Below, piece after piece: positions 7,194-14,992 of a stretch of DNA of 64,000 bases. The first letter of the stretch is position 1. Each line of letters begins with the position of its first letter. Below the pieces are notes generated by a model, which was not told where the DNA came from, did not search any database, and saw only the letters and a program-made list of their open reading frames with translations. Source of the DNA: JAHJDR01 sp964609965 (GTDB lineage Bacteria > UBA10199 > JADGCS01); NCBI GenBank assembly GCA_964609965.1, contig CAZSTS010000003.1, forward strand, positions 62,001 to 126,000, given 5' to 3'. The position numbers were made by a program, and so were the translations under genes.

Positions 7194-9029
7194 ATGAAGA
7201 AATGCTTCTACCAGATTCAAACCCCAGAAGAAGTAAAGGCTCTTCCCGTTCGAGAGCTCGATCAACTTTCACAATCACTTAAAAAAGATATTATCCAGCA
7301 TACATCAATGAACGGAGGCCATATCGCACCGTCATTAGGGTGTGTTGATATCATTGTTGCGTTTCATCGTGTCTTTGAAACCCCAAAAGATAGCATTGTC
7401 TTTGATGTGGGGCACCAAGCCTATGCCCATAAAATGCTAACTGGCAGACGTTTGCATTTCTATACGCTGAGGAAAGAAAACGGCATATCAGGATTCACAA
7501 CTCCTTCTGAATCAGAACACGATGCTTTTGGATCAGGTCATGCTTCTACCTCTATTTCTCTTGCTCTAGGCATTTTAGAAGGGAAGAAAAGAAATCATAA
7601 TAACCATCATGCCATAGCTGTTATTGGCGATGGATCTCTTACAGGTGGGTTAGCCTTTGAGGCCTTGAATCATGCTGGCGAACTCAAACGAAATCTCATT
7701 GTCATACTCAATGATAATGAAATGAGCATTGATGAAAACGTCGGTGGATTGAAGGATTCTCTGAAAATGCACAGGGCAAAGGATTATTTTAATGCCTTGG
7801 GTGTTGATTATTGGGGCATGGAAGACGGACATGACATTCCTAAAATGGTTAAACTTTTTGAACGGGCTAAGCATCACAAAAATCCGCTCGTTATTCATCT
7901 TAAAACAGTAAAAGGGAACGGTTATAAGCCAGCTCTAGAAAACAAAACAAGATTTCATGGTTGTGGCCCATTTGATCTTGAGACAGGTGCTCCTATTCAA
8001 TCATCTCAAGCAAAGCCCAAATATCAAGATTTGTTTGCACAAACTCTCATAGAATTAGCCAGTGTTGATGACAAAGTCATGGCAATAACAGCTGCCATGC
8101 CTAATGGCACTTCCTTGAATAGGTTTAAAAAGGTTCATCCAGACAGATTTTATGATGTAGGGATTGCAGAACCACATGCCGTGGAATTTGCTTGTGGGCT
8201 TGCTACGCAGGGCTTTAAACCGTTTGTTTGTATTTACTCAACTTTTTTACAAAGAGCTTATGATCAATTGGTTCATGATGTGGCTGTGCATAATCTGCCA
8301 GTAACCATTTGTATGGATCGCGGAGGTCTTGTTGGTGATGATGGCGTCACTCACCAAGGTGTATTTGATTTTGCTTTTTTGAGATCAATCCCAAATTTTG
8401 TTGTGATGGCTCCAAAAGATGAGGTGGAGCTACAGCATATGTTAGAAACAGCTCGTCTTTATGATGGTGGGCCTAGCAGTATTCGTTTTCCACGGGGAGA
8501 AGTCACAGGCAAACCTTTGCCTAATAAACTTAAACAAATTCCTATTGGAAAAGCCGAACATGTCTATGGCAATCCTTTTGGTGATATTTTGATTTGTGCC
8601 ATTGGTCATCCTGTTAACAGTGCTATTGAAGCGGCAAAAATATTAGAAGCAGAATGTAGTATTGATGTGAGCGTGATCAATTTAAGATTCGCAAAACCTC
8701 TCGATAAAAAAATGATATTAGATTTTTCGCGGCGATTTAGAGCTGTTATTACCGTTGAAGAAGGTGCTATCCAGGGTGGTGTTGGCTCAGCTATTCTTGA
8801 ACTCTTAAGCGAAAATTCTCTATTAAGGCCTTGCAAGGTTTTAGGAGTGCCAGACGAATTTATTGCTCATGCTACGCAGAATAGGCAAAGAGAAATCTGC
8901 GGGATAGATAAAGAGTCAATAGTGCAGGCTGGAATCGATATATTAGAAGAGAACGTCAATCGCGACAAACAAGAAAAACCAAGTAATGTTACAGAGTTAC
9001 TGCCTTATCGGGCTTTAAATCAAAAATAA
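7194..9029 (+). CDS. dxs: 1-deoxy-D-xylulose-5-phosphate synthase Dxs
   Basis: A 611-residue thiamine-diphosphate enzyme. It condenses pyruvate with glyceraldehyde 3-phosphate to DXP, the entry step of the MEP isoprenoid pathway, which also supplies undecaprenyl phosphate. The N-terminal FDVGHQAYAHKMLTGR, the ThDP-binding GDGSLTGGLAFEALNHAG ending in NDN, and the transketolase-like centre around DRGGLVGDDGVTHQG are all diagnostic. The length is close to the usual 620. The start is supported by TTGAGG 7 bp upstream. The 190 bp before it hold no recognised gene. Confidence 0.96.
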   Translation: MKKCFYQIQTPEEVKALPVRELDQLSQSLKKDIIQHTSMNGGHIAPSLGCVDIIVAFHRVFETPKDSIVFDVGHQAYAHKMLTGRRLHFYTLRKENGISGFTTPSESEHDAFGSGHASTSISLALGILEGKKRNHNNHHAIAVIGDGSLTGGLAFEALNHAGELKRNLIVILNDNEMSIDENVGGLKDSLKMHRAKDYFNALGVDYWGMEDGHDIPKMVKLFERAKHHKNPLVIHLKTVKGNGYKPALENKTRFHGCGPFDLETGAPIQSSQAKPKYQDLFAQTLIELASVDDKVMAITAAMPNGTSLNRFKKVHPDRFYDVGIAEPHAVEFACGLATQGFKPFVCIYSTFLQRAYDQLVHDVAVHNLPVTICMDRGGLVGDDGVTHQGVFDFAFLRSIPNFVVMAPKDEVELQHMLETARLYDGGPSSIRFPRGEVTGKPLPNKLKQIPIGKAEHVYGNPFGDILICAIGHPVNSAIEAAKILEAECSIDVSVINLRFAKPLDKKMILDFSRRFRAVITVEEGAIQGGVGSAILELLSENSLLRPCKVLGVPDEFIAHATQNRQREICGIDKESIVQAGIDILEENVNRDKQEKPSNVTELLPYRALNQK

Positions 9030-9141
9030 AAATACTTATTTTAGAAGAGGTTATTAGAAAAAGAGCTTTGCTTTTCTGTGCTTAATTGAATTAAAGACTT
9101 TTGGCTGGTTTGCAGCAGTATATACAATTGAGGAGTATGTT

Positions 9142-10431
9142 ATGTTTTCATCTGAGAGGAAAATTTCCGTTATTGGTCTTGGGTATGTTGGTTTTCCAAT
9201 TGCTGTTTTATTTGGAAAACTTGGAAAGGCCATTGGTTTTGACGTCAATGAAAAACGGATAAAAGAGCTTAAGTCAGGGAATGATTGGACGCTAGAAGTT
9301 AGCAAAGAAGAATTAACCCAGGCAGATATTCATTACACAAGTGACCCCAAAGATCTTGCACAAGCAAATTTTCATATCATTGCTGTTCCTACTCCTATTA
9401 CAGAAGCTAAACAACCTGATCTTGTTCCCCTTTATTTGGCATCTGATACTGTTGGAAGCGCTCTTAAAAAAGGTGATATTGTTGTTTATGAATCTACAGT
9501 GTATCCTGGAGTGACCGAAGATGAATGTATTCCTATACTCGAAAAGGTTTCAGGACTAAAAGCTGGTGTTGATTTTAAAGTGGGTTATAGCCCTGAGCGT
9601 GTTAATCCAGGGGATAAGGAGCGAACCTTAGATAAAATTACTAAAGTTGTTTCAGGTCAAGATCCAGAAGCCTTAAAAATTATTTCCGAAACATACGCAA
9701 AGATCATCAAAGCACCTATTCACCCTGTTTCTTCTATCAAAGTGGCTGAAGCAGCCAAGGTTATTGAAAACACTCAAAGAGATCTTAATATTGCTTTGAT
9801 GAATGAATTAGCTGTTATCTTTGACAAGGTTGGCATTGATACTAATGAGGTTATTGATGCAGCAGGAACAAAATGGAACTTTCTTCAATTTAGGCCAGGA
9901 CTTGTTGGCGGACACTGTATTGGTGTTGATCCTTACTATCTTACACATAAAGCAGAAAAACTAGGGTATCACCCACAAGTTATTTTAGCGGGGAGACGTA
10001 TCAATGATGGTATGGGCAAGTTTATTGCGAATCAAACAGTGAAAAACATGATTCAGACTGGGCACGATATTGTGCATAGTAGCGTTATTGTATTAGGTGT
10101 TACATTTAAAGAGAATTGCCCTGATTTAAGAAACTCTAAGGTTGTTGATATTGTTAATGAGCTAAAGAGTTTTGGTGTTGATGTTCAGATCCACGATCCA
10201 GTCGCTGATCCTGCTAATGTAAAAAGAACCTGCGGCGTTGAACTCACAAAATTTGAAGATCTTAAACCTGCTTCTGCTATTGTGGTTGCTGTAGCCCATG
10301 AGGACTATCAAAAACTCATGCCAGAGGATCTACAAAAGATTTCTGTTCCTCAAGCTGTCATTGTTGATGTGAAAAATACATTTCAAAAAAAGAATTTAGA
10401 GGAATTAGGCTTTCGCATTTGGCGATTGTAA
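9142..10431 (+). CDS. UDP-N-acetylhexosamine 6-dehydrogenase (WbpA/WbpO/TviB type)
   Basis: A 429-residue nucleotide-sugar dehydrogenase that oxidises C6 of a UDP-HexNAc to the uronic acid with two NAD+. The NAD-binding VIGLGYVGFPIA opens the protein. VGYSPERVNPGD and the catalytic-Cys segment GLVGGHCIGVDPYYL are typical of the UDP-GlcNAc/UDP-GalNAc subgroup rather than of UDP-glucose dehydrogenase. The C-terminal domain includes GVTFKENCPDLRNSKV. AGGAG precedes the start. With the wbpB/E/D-like genes downstream, UDP-GlcNAc is the likeliest substrate, giving UDP-GlcNAcA. It is separated from them by the two regulators, so it may have its own promoter. Confidence 0.9.
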   Translation: MFSSERKISVIGLGYVGFPIAVLFGKLGKAIGFDVNEKRIKELKSGNDWTLEVSKEELTQADIHYTSDPKDLAQANFHIIAVPTPITEAKQPDLVPLYLASDTVGSALKKGDIVVYESTVYPGVTEDECIPILEKVSGLKAGVDFKVGYSPERVNPGDKERTLDKITKVVSGQDPEALKIISETYAKIIKAPIHPVSSIKVAEAAKVIENTQRDLNIALMNELAVIFDKVGIDTNEVIDAAGTKWNFLQFRPGLVGGHCIGVDPYYLTHKAEKLGYHPQVILAGRRINDGMGKFIANQTVKNMIQTGHDIVHSSVIVLGVTFKENCPDLRNSKVVDIVNELKSFGVDVQIHDPVADPANVKRTCGVELTKFEDLKPASAIVVAVAHEDYQKLMPEDLQKISVPQAVIVDVKNTFQKKNLEELGFRIWRL

Positions 10432-10687
10432 TTTCCGTTGTTAATCAAAGAACGACAGTCGACCTGATCAAGGATGATTCTATCCAAAAATTTACACATA
10501 CCAAAGACATCACCTCCGCGTGCTCACCCGTCCACCTTTATCATTCAGCTAGTATAAGCCAATAAAAACAATTAGTTAACATGATGTTTTCATGCTCTCA
10601 TGGGCTCACTTGAATCTTGACAAACAGAAGCCCTATGATAATAACGAGCAAAAATATTACTCAAAATACAAACAAGAGAAAAAGATT

Positions 10688-11212
10688 ATGTTAGAATCCA
10701 TCATCACATCAAAATCTAGGGTTAAGGTCCTCCTTAAGTTTTTTTTGAATCCAGCCATTAAAGCATATCTTCGTGAGATATCAGCTGAGTTTGGTGATTC
10801 GACTAACTCTGTTCGCGTAGAACTCAACAGATTGGTTGGGGCCAAACTTTTAAAGATTCAAAAGAACGGGCGTAATATTTATTATTCAGCCAACCAGGAA
10901 CACCCGCTCTATCCAGAGATTAATAAGATTTCCAGAAAAGTCACCGGTGTTGACAAGGTTTGTGAATGGATTTCCTCTATAGGAAATATGCAGAAGGCCT
11001 ATCTATCTGGTGATTATGCTCGTGGCATTGATAGTGGTGTTGTTGATGTCATTCTGATTGGCAATATTGATAAAAAAGCTGTTTTTGAAAAAGTGGGGCG
11101 TATTGAAAAATTCATTAATAGAAAGATTCGGCCGCTTGTTCTCACAGAGAAGGAATTTGAAGCCATGAGCGAGAAATTGCAGAATCAAAAATTATTAAAA
11201 TTGTGGGGATAA
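10688..11212 (+). CDS. winged-helix DNA-binding protein with nucleotidyltransferase-like C-terminal part
   Basis: A 174-residue protein. Residues 1-75 look like a winged helix-turn-helix (AYLREISAEFGDSTNSVRVELNRLVGAKLLK, then a wing with NGRNIYYSANQ). The C-terminal part has AYLSGDYARGIDSGVVDVILIG, which resembles a degenerate nucleotidyltransferase fold (GD, then D-x-D-like VDVILIG). The ATG at 10688 is preferred because it begins the conserved-looking MLESIITSKSRVKVL; an open frame continues back to 10592 but is Asn/Lys-rich and unlike a domain. It sits directly before the RfaH-like gene, as a likely regulator of the polysaccharide operon. A TTGACA lies at 10617-10622 without a well-spaced -10. 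Confidence 0.7.
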   Translation: MLESIITSKSRVKVLLKFFLNPAIKAYLREISAEFGDSTNSVRVELNRLVGAKLLKIQKNGRNIYYSANQEHPLYPEINKISRKVTGVDKVCEWISSIGNMQKAYLSGDYARGIDSGVVDVILIGNIDKKAVFEKVGRIEKFINRKIRPLVLTEKEFEAMSEKLQNQKLLKLWG

Positions 11213-11215
11213 ATA

Positions 11216-11695
11216 GTGAATAATTGGTATGTGATAAATATCAAACCTCAAAAAGAGAATCATGTGACAAAAAGGCTGACTGATGTCGGATTTGAGATGC
11301 TAAATCCTAAGGTCAAAGACTTTGCGAGTAAACTCAAACCCATGTTTCCCAATTATATTTTTACGCGTTGTAATTTTAGTGCCTCTACCAATTATCACAT
11401 GATTAAATATACACGTGGTGTAAACAAGATTCTTGGAACCTCTCAGACCCCAGTTTCTATTTCAGAGGATATTATCAATATTATTAAAGAGCGCTTAAAT
11501 TCTGATGATGTATTGGAACAAAACAAATTAGCGGTTGGGAGCCAGGTGAAAGTAAAAAAAGGATTACTCAAAGACCTTATTGCTGTGATTGAAAAGCCTG
11601 TTTCTGCTGAGGGTCGGGTAGCTGTCTTATTACGATTGTATGAAAGAGAGATGAAAGCCAAACTGAGTGTGAAGGATGTTGAGTTAGTGGCCTAG
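11216..11695 (+). CDS. RfaH/UpxY-type NusG paralogue, transcription antiterminator
   Basis: A 159-residue specialised NusG-like protein. The NGN domain begins NWYVINIKPQKENHVTKRL and continues PMFPNYIFTRC, the segment that contacts RNA polymerase. A C-terminal KOW-like domain starts at about residue 110 (VGSQVKVKKGLLKDLIAVIE). The housekeeping NusG is encoded separately at 62647, so this is a paralogue. Such proteins reduce pausing and termination in long surface-polysaccharide operons. The start is GTG with GTGGGG upstream, 3 bp after the winged-helix gene, so the two are probably translationally coupled. An ops-like site lies 91 bp downstream of its stop. Regulation of the following operon is inference but strongly supported by context. 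Confidence 0.88.
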   Translation: MNNWYVINIKPQKENHVTKRLTDVGFEMLNPKVKDFASKLKPMFPNYIFTRCNFSASTNYHMIKYTRGVNKILGTSQTPVSISEDIINIIKERLNSDDVLEQNKLAVGSQVKVKKGLLKDLIAVIEKPVSAEGRVAVLLRLYEREMKAKLSVKDVELVA

Positions 11696-11716
11696 GCCTT
11701 GGGCCTTGAGCCAATG
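11689..11716. repeat. heptamer tandem array, GCCTTGR family
   Basis: Units GGCCTAG, GCCTTGG, GCCTTGA, GCCAATG in one phase, starting inside the last codons of the RfaH-like gene. The inverse orientation of the same family occurs at 14955-14982. Confidence 0.7.
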
Positions 11717-11785
11717 TTTTAGAAATTTAGTGAATAGAAAAACACATAACTGCTTAATTTTAAAGGCGTAAGTAAAAACGTCAAT

Positions 11786-11797
11786 GGCGGTAGCGTG
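11786..11797 (+). promoter_or_regulatory. ops element (RfaH recruitment site)
   Basis: The 12 bases GGCGGTAGCGTG match the E. coli ops core exactly and on the coding strand. The site is 91 bp after the RfaH-like gene and 88 bp before the first wbp-like gene. In E. coli the polymerase pauses at ops and the non-template strand is read by RfaH. The orientation and position fit that role. The longer JUMPstart context is not conserved. Confidence 0.75.
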
Positions 11798-11805
11798 TTT
11801 GGATT

Positions 11806-11868
11806 AGCTAACGGCCGACAGCCCACTGCTAACAGCCAAAATTTGGCTGTCAGTTGTTAGTAGTAAAC
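11806..11868. repeat. inverted heptamer array, GCTGTNA family, copy 1
   Basis: Nine 7-bp units. The first five run as AGCTAAC-type units; the last units are the reverse complement type (TGTCAGT, TGTTAGT). The turn, ACAGCCAAA/TTTGGCTGT, forms a 9-bp stem with one unpaired base. It begins 9 bp after the ops site. Confidence 0.85.
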
Positions 11869-11884
11869 TTGAAAGGACAAATAC

Positions 11885-12835
11885 ATGAAAAAAGTAGCAT
11901 TAGTAGGCTGTGGTCGTATTTCAAAACGTCACATTGAAGCAATAAAGGACTGTTCAAATCTTAAAATTTCCAGTGTTTGTGATATTGATGTGAACAAAGG
12001 CCAGCCCATTTCAATGGAATTAGATGTGCCTTTTGTCAAAGATTATAAAGAAATCACAAATGCAGATATTATTTCAATACTCACTCCGTCTGGATTGCAT
12101 CCCAAGCACGCCATTGAAGTAGCTGAGAACACGGACGCAAAATACATCGTTATAGAAAAACCTATTTCACTCACGCTGCGTGAGGCTTATGAGCTTTATC
12201 ATCGTGTAGATAAGGCTGGTAAAGTCTTGCTCCCTGTTTTTCAAAATAGGTATAACCCTTTAGTTGATTACATCAAAAAACTTATAGACACAGGAAAGCT
12301 CGGTCGTGTGTATCAGTTTATTTCAGATGTGTTGTGGAATCGAAATGATGAGTATTTTAACATTGGTTGGCATGGCACAGCTACTTTAGATGGCGGTGTG
12401 CTTTACACACAGGCCAGTCATTATGTAGATATGGTTCATTATTTTTTTGGAGAGGTTGAAGAAGCTCATGGTATTGGCAGTGATTTTAGAGGATTTGATG
12501 TTTACGATTCTGTATCTGCCGTATTAAAGTTCCAGAATGGAGTGCATGGCAGTATCAATTGTACAGTCAACGCTTTTGGAGAAAACTATTGTACAGAGTT
12601 TACGCTCATTGCAGAAAAAGGAACAATTAGATTATCTGGAACTAATCTAAACTCAATAGCTTATTGGAAGGTGGATGGGATCAAAAAACCAGATATGGAA
12701 TTTCACCTAGATCATGTGTATGGAAATGGTCACAATACACTTTATAAATACATAGAAGAAGAAAAATGGGATATGTTCCCAACTAAAGACGATGTGTTAT
12801 CTGGGATTCGTCTCATGGAAAAAATAAGTTATTAA
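11885..12835 (+). CDS. Gfo/Idh/MocA oxidoreductase, WbpB/WlbA-like
   Basis: A 316-residue NAD-dependent oxidoreductase. The Rossmann VALVGCGRISKRH is followed by the family hallmark EKP (VIEKPISLTLREA) and by NRYNPLVDYIK and DGGVLYTQASHYVDM. WbpB/WlbA enzymes oxidise UDP-GlcNAcA at C3 to the 3-keto sugar, with NAD recycled through 2-oxoglutarate. The neighbours (6-dehydrogenase, WbpE-, WbpD- and WbpI-like genes) make this role likely. AAAGGA lies 7 bp before the start. First gene after the ops site. Confidence 0.88.
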   Translation: MKKVALVGCGRISKRHIEAIKDCSNLKISSVCDIDVNKGQPISMELDVPFVKDYKEITNADIISILTPSGLHPKHAIEVAENTDAKYIVIEKPISLTLREAYELYHRVDKAGKVLLPVFQNRYNPLVDYIKKLIDTGKLGRVYQFISDVLWNRNDEYFNIGWHGTATLDGGVLYTQASHYVDMVHYFFGEVEEAHGIGSDFRGFDVYDSVSAVLKFQNGVHGSINCTVNAFGENYCTEFTLIAEKGTIRLSGTNLNSIAYWKVDGIKKPDMEFHLDHVYGNGHNTLYKYIEEEKWDMFPTKDDVLSGIRLMEKISY

Positions 12836-12836
12836 T

Positions 12837-12912
12837 AGCTGACGGCTGACTGCAAACAGTCTACAGCCAGAATTCTGGCTGTTAGCTGTGAGCTGTAGGC
12901 TGTTGACAGTTT
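12837..12912. repeat. inverted heptamer array, GCTGTNA family, copy 2
   Basis: Eleven 7-bp units fill the whole gap between two genes (2 bp after the stop to the next start codon). A perfect 20-bp palindrome at 12863-12882 (ACAGCCAGAA and its complement) is the turning point between the two orientations. No Shine-Dalgarno sequence remains for the gene at 12913. Confidence 0.88.
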
Positions 12913-13992
12913 ATGAAATTCGTAGATCTTAACAAACAATATCAAGCTTATAAAACAGAAATTGATGCAGCAATAGCTGAAACTATTGATAAAACAGCTT
13001 TTATTAATGGCCCTGCTGTTAAGGAATTAGAAAATGACTTAGCAGCTTATGCGGGTGTGAAAAATGCTGTGGCCTGTAGTTCAGGAACAGATGCTTTGCT
13101 TCTTGCTATGATGGCACTCGATGTTAAATCGGATGATGAGATTATTGTGCCTACATTTTCTTTTATAGCCACAGCTAGCATGATTCCAATTTTAAAGGCT
13201 AAACCTATCTTTGTTGATGTTGAGCCAATGACTTTCAATATCGATCCAGAAAAGATTGAAGAGAAGATTACTTCTAAAACAGTCGGCATTATTGGTGTGT
13301 CAATGTATGGCCAATGCTCTGATTATGACAGGATCAATGAGATTGCGGATAAGCACGACTTATGGGTGATCGAAGATGGCGCTCAGTCATTTGGTGCTAC
13401 ATACAAGGGTAAAAAATCTTGTTCCATGACGACCATGTCTACGACAAGTTTTTTTCCAGCAAAGCCACTTGGTTGCTATGGTGATGGCGGTGCGATTTTT
13501 ACAAATGATGATAGTCTGGCCCAGTCTCTGATGATTTTAAGAAATCATGGACAGGCAAAGAGATATCATCATGATATTATTGGTTTAAATGGACGAATGG
13601 ATACGCTTCAGGCGGCTATTTTAAGAGTCAAATTAAGACATTTTGATGAAGAAATTAAACTGAGGAACAAGGCTGCCGCGCTTTACACGGAGTTTTTACA
13701 TAACTTTGTAGAAACCCCAGAAGTGAAATCAGAGAATTACTCTTCTTGGGCACAATATACAATTAAAGCGGAAAAGAGAGATTCTTTACGACAGATTTTA
13801 AGCGATGCAGGCATACCCAGTTCTGTTCATTATCCCTTGCCTCTGAGTGAGCAGAAAGCGTTTTCTTGTTATAAGAATGGTGAAACATTTCCTGTAGCAA
13901 CACAGTTATGTAGTGAGGTGATGAGTTTGCCCATGCACGCTTTTATTACCGAAGAAGAAATACAGACAGTTTGTAAAGCCATTAAGGGCTAA
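12913..13992 (+). CDS. DegT/DnrJ/EryC1 aminotransferase, WbpE/WlbC-like
   Basis: A 359-residue PLP-dependent sugar aminotransferase. The N-terminus MKFVDLNKQYQAYKTEID and SSGTDALLLAMMAL are typical of WbpE. The PLP-binding Lys lies in FFPAKPLGCYGDGGA, and EDGAQSFGA provides the Asp that contacts the pyridine nitrogen. WbpE transfers an amino group to C3 of the 3-keto UDP-GlcNAcA using glutamate. The first codons follow a heptamer array directly, with no recognisable ribosome-binding site, and the stop codon lies in the first unit of the next array. Confidence 0.88.
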   Translation: MKFVDLNKQYQAYKTEIDAAIAETIDKTAFINGPAVKELENDLAAYAGVKNAVACSSGTDALLLAMMALDVKSDDEIIVPTFSFIATASMIPILKAKPIFVDVEPMTFNIDPEKIEEKITSKTVGIIGVSMYGQCSDYDRINEIADKHDLWVIEDGAQSFGATYKGKKSCSMTTMSTTSFFPAKPLGCYGDGGAIFTNDDSLAQSLMILRNHGQAKRYHHDIIGLNGRMDTLQAAILRVKLRHFDEEIKLRNKAAALYTEFLHNFVETPEVKSENYSSWAQYTIKAEKRDSLRQILSDAGIPSSVHYPLPLSEQKAFSCYKNGETFPVATQLCSEVMSLPMHAFITEEEIQTVCKAIKG

Positions 13993-14063
13993 CGGTCGAC
14001 AGTCAACAGCCAACTGCTGATGGCCAGAAAGATCAATCGTTTGCAGTTAGCTGTAAGCTAAAC
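13987..14063. repeat. inverted heptamer array, GCTGTNA family, copy 3
   Basis: Eleven 7-bp units, the same total length as copy 2 counted to its last base. Units start as GGCTAAC, GGTCGAC, AGTCAAC, AGCCAAC and end in the opposite orientation with GCAGTTA, GCTGTAA, GCTAAAC. It begins in the last codons of the aminotransferase gene and ends 5 bp before the next gene. Confidence 0.85.
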
Positions 14064-14068
14064 AAATT

Positions 14069-14431
14069 ATGTTTCAAGCAAAATATGAAAAACTGGATGT
14101 CTGGCAAGAATCTATAGTTTTAACAGAAGATATTTATAAACTTTTACAGAGCTTTCCAAAATCTGAATTGTTTGGAATGATATCTCAGCTTAAAAGATGT
14201 TCTGTTTCTATTCCATCAAATATTGCAGAAGGTTCTTTAAGAGGCTCAGACAAAGAATTTATCAGATTTTTATACATTGCATTAGGTTCTATTGGAGAAC
14301 TACATACGCAATTAATATTATCAGAGAAATTAGGATACATAAAAAGTAATACATTCGACATAAGTAGAATACACTCTCTAAGAAAGAAGTTGTATTCGCT
14401 TATTTCATCCATCAGAAAAAATTTGAGCTAA
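14069..14431 (+). CDS. four-helix bundle protein, 23S rRNA intervening-sequence family
   Basis: A 120-residue, all-helical small protein. KLDVWQESIVLTEDIYKLLQ, then QLKRCSVSIPSNIAEGSLRGSDKEFIRFLYIALGS and a final helical pair, match the family first found in 23S rRNA intervening sequences and related to the Avd protein of diversity-generating retroelements. The NIAEG segment is its hallmark. It interrupts the wbpE-wbpD pair and is bounded by heptamer arrays on both sides. No reverse transcriptase or rRNA is nearby. Its role is unknown; nucleic-acid binding is possible for the family. Confidence 0.85.
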   Translation: MFQAKYEKLDVWQESIVLTEDIYKLLQSFPKSELFGMISQLKRCSVSIPSNIAEGSLRGSDKEFIRFLYIALGSIGELHTQLILSEKLGYIKSNTFDISRIHSLRKKLYSLISSIRKNLS

Positions 14432-14473
14432 TGATCTATGGCTGTAAGCTGTGGGCTGTCGACTGTAAGCTAT
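14425..14473. repeat. heptamer array, GCTGTNA family, copy 4, single orientation
   Basis: Seven 7-bp units including TGGCTGT, AAGCTGT, GGGCTGT, CGACTGT, AAGCTAT. It starts in the last codons of the four-helix protein and stops 5 bp before the acetyltransferase start, again with no Shine-Dalgarno sequence. Confidence 0.82.
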
Positions 14474-14478
14474 AAAAT

Positions 14479-14967
14479 ATGAAATATTTTATTCATGAAT
14501 CATCATATGTAGACGAAGGCGCTGAAATAGGTGAAGGAACTAAGGTTTGGCACTTTACCCATGTGATGGGCGGAGCGAAAATAGGTAAAAATTGTGTGCT
14601 TGGTCAAAATGTTAATGTGAGTAGAAAAGTAAAGATAGGAAATAATGTGAAGATACAAAACAATGTATCTCTCTATGATGGAGTGATTATTGAAGATGGT
14701 GTGTTTTGTGGGCCATCATGTGTTTTTACAAATGTATTTAATCCTCGAGCTACGATTGAACGAAAAGAAGAATTCATGGCAACTTTAATTAAAGAAGGGG
14801 CTACCATTGGAGCCAATGCCACGATTGTATGTGGTGTCACACTTGGTAAATACTGTTTTATTGGTGCTGGCGCAGTGGTGACAAAAGATGTGCCTGATTA
14901 TGCGCTTGTGTATGGCAATCCTGCTACGCAGCATGGCAAAATGGATGAAGAAGGGCGTAAGGCATAG
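14479..14967 (+). CDS. hexapeptide N-acetyltransferase, WbpD/WlbB-like
   Basis: A 162-residue left-handed beta-helix acyltransferase with repeated (I/V)G-x4 hexads (AEIGEGTKVWHFTHVMGGAKIGKNCVLGQ...). WHFTHV and the FTNVFNPRA segment are typical of WbpD/WlbB, which acetylate the C3 amine of UDP-GlcNAc3NA with acetyl-CoA to give UDP-2,3-diacetamido-glucuronic acid. It is in the expected neighbourhood although the four-helix gene separates it from the aminotransferase. Confidence 0.88.
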   Translation: MKYFIHESSYVDEGAEIGEGTKVWHFTHVMGGAKIGKNCVLGQNVNVSRKVKIGNNVKIQNNVSLYDGVIIEDGVFCGPSCVFTNVFNPRATIERKEEFMATLIKEGATIGANATIVCGVTLGKYCFIGAGAVVTKDVPDYALVYGNPATQHGKMDEEGRKA

Positions 14968-14982
14968 GCCTCAAGGCGCAAG
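14955..14982. repeat. heptamer array, GCGYAAG family
   Basis: Units GCGTAAG, GCATAGG, CCTCAAG, GCGCAAG overlap the stop of the acetyltransferase and lead into the AAGGAG ribosome-binding site of the next gene. The reverse complement is related to the 11689-11716 array. Confidence 0.6.
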
Positions 14983-14992
14983 GAGAAAAAAT

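Noticed and set aside
7057..7278. Minus-strand 73-residue frame before dxs
   Set aside because: It overlaps the dxs start, has no ribosome-binding site and no recognisable domain; treated as a shadow.
10617..10642. Sigma-70 promoter for the winged-helix gene
   Set aside because: TTGACA is good but the nearest -10-like sequences (TATGAT, GATAAT) are only 11-14 bp away, which is too close for confidence.
14069..14431. Diversity-generating retroelement
   Set aside because: Only the Avd-related fold is present; there is no reverse transcriptase, template repeat or variable repeat.
11806..14473. CRISPR array
   Set aside because: Units are 7 bp, contiguous and degenerate, with no spacers of uniform length and no cas genes nearby.
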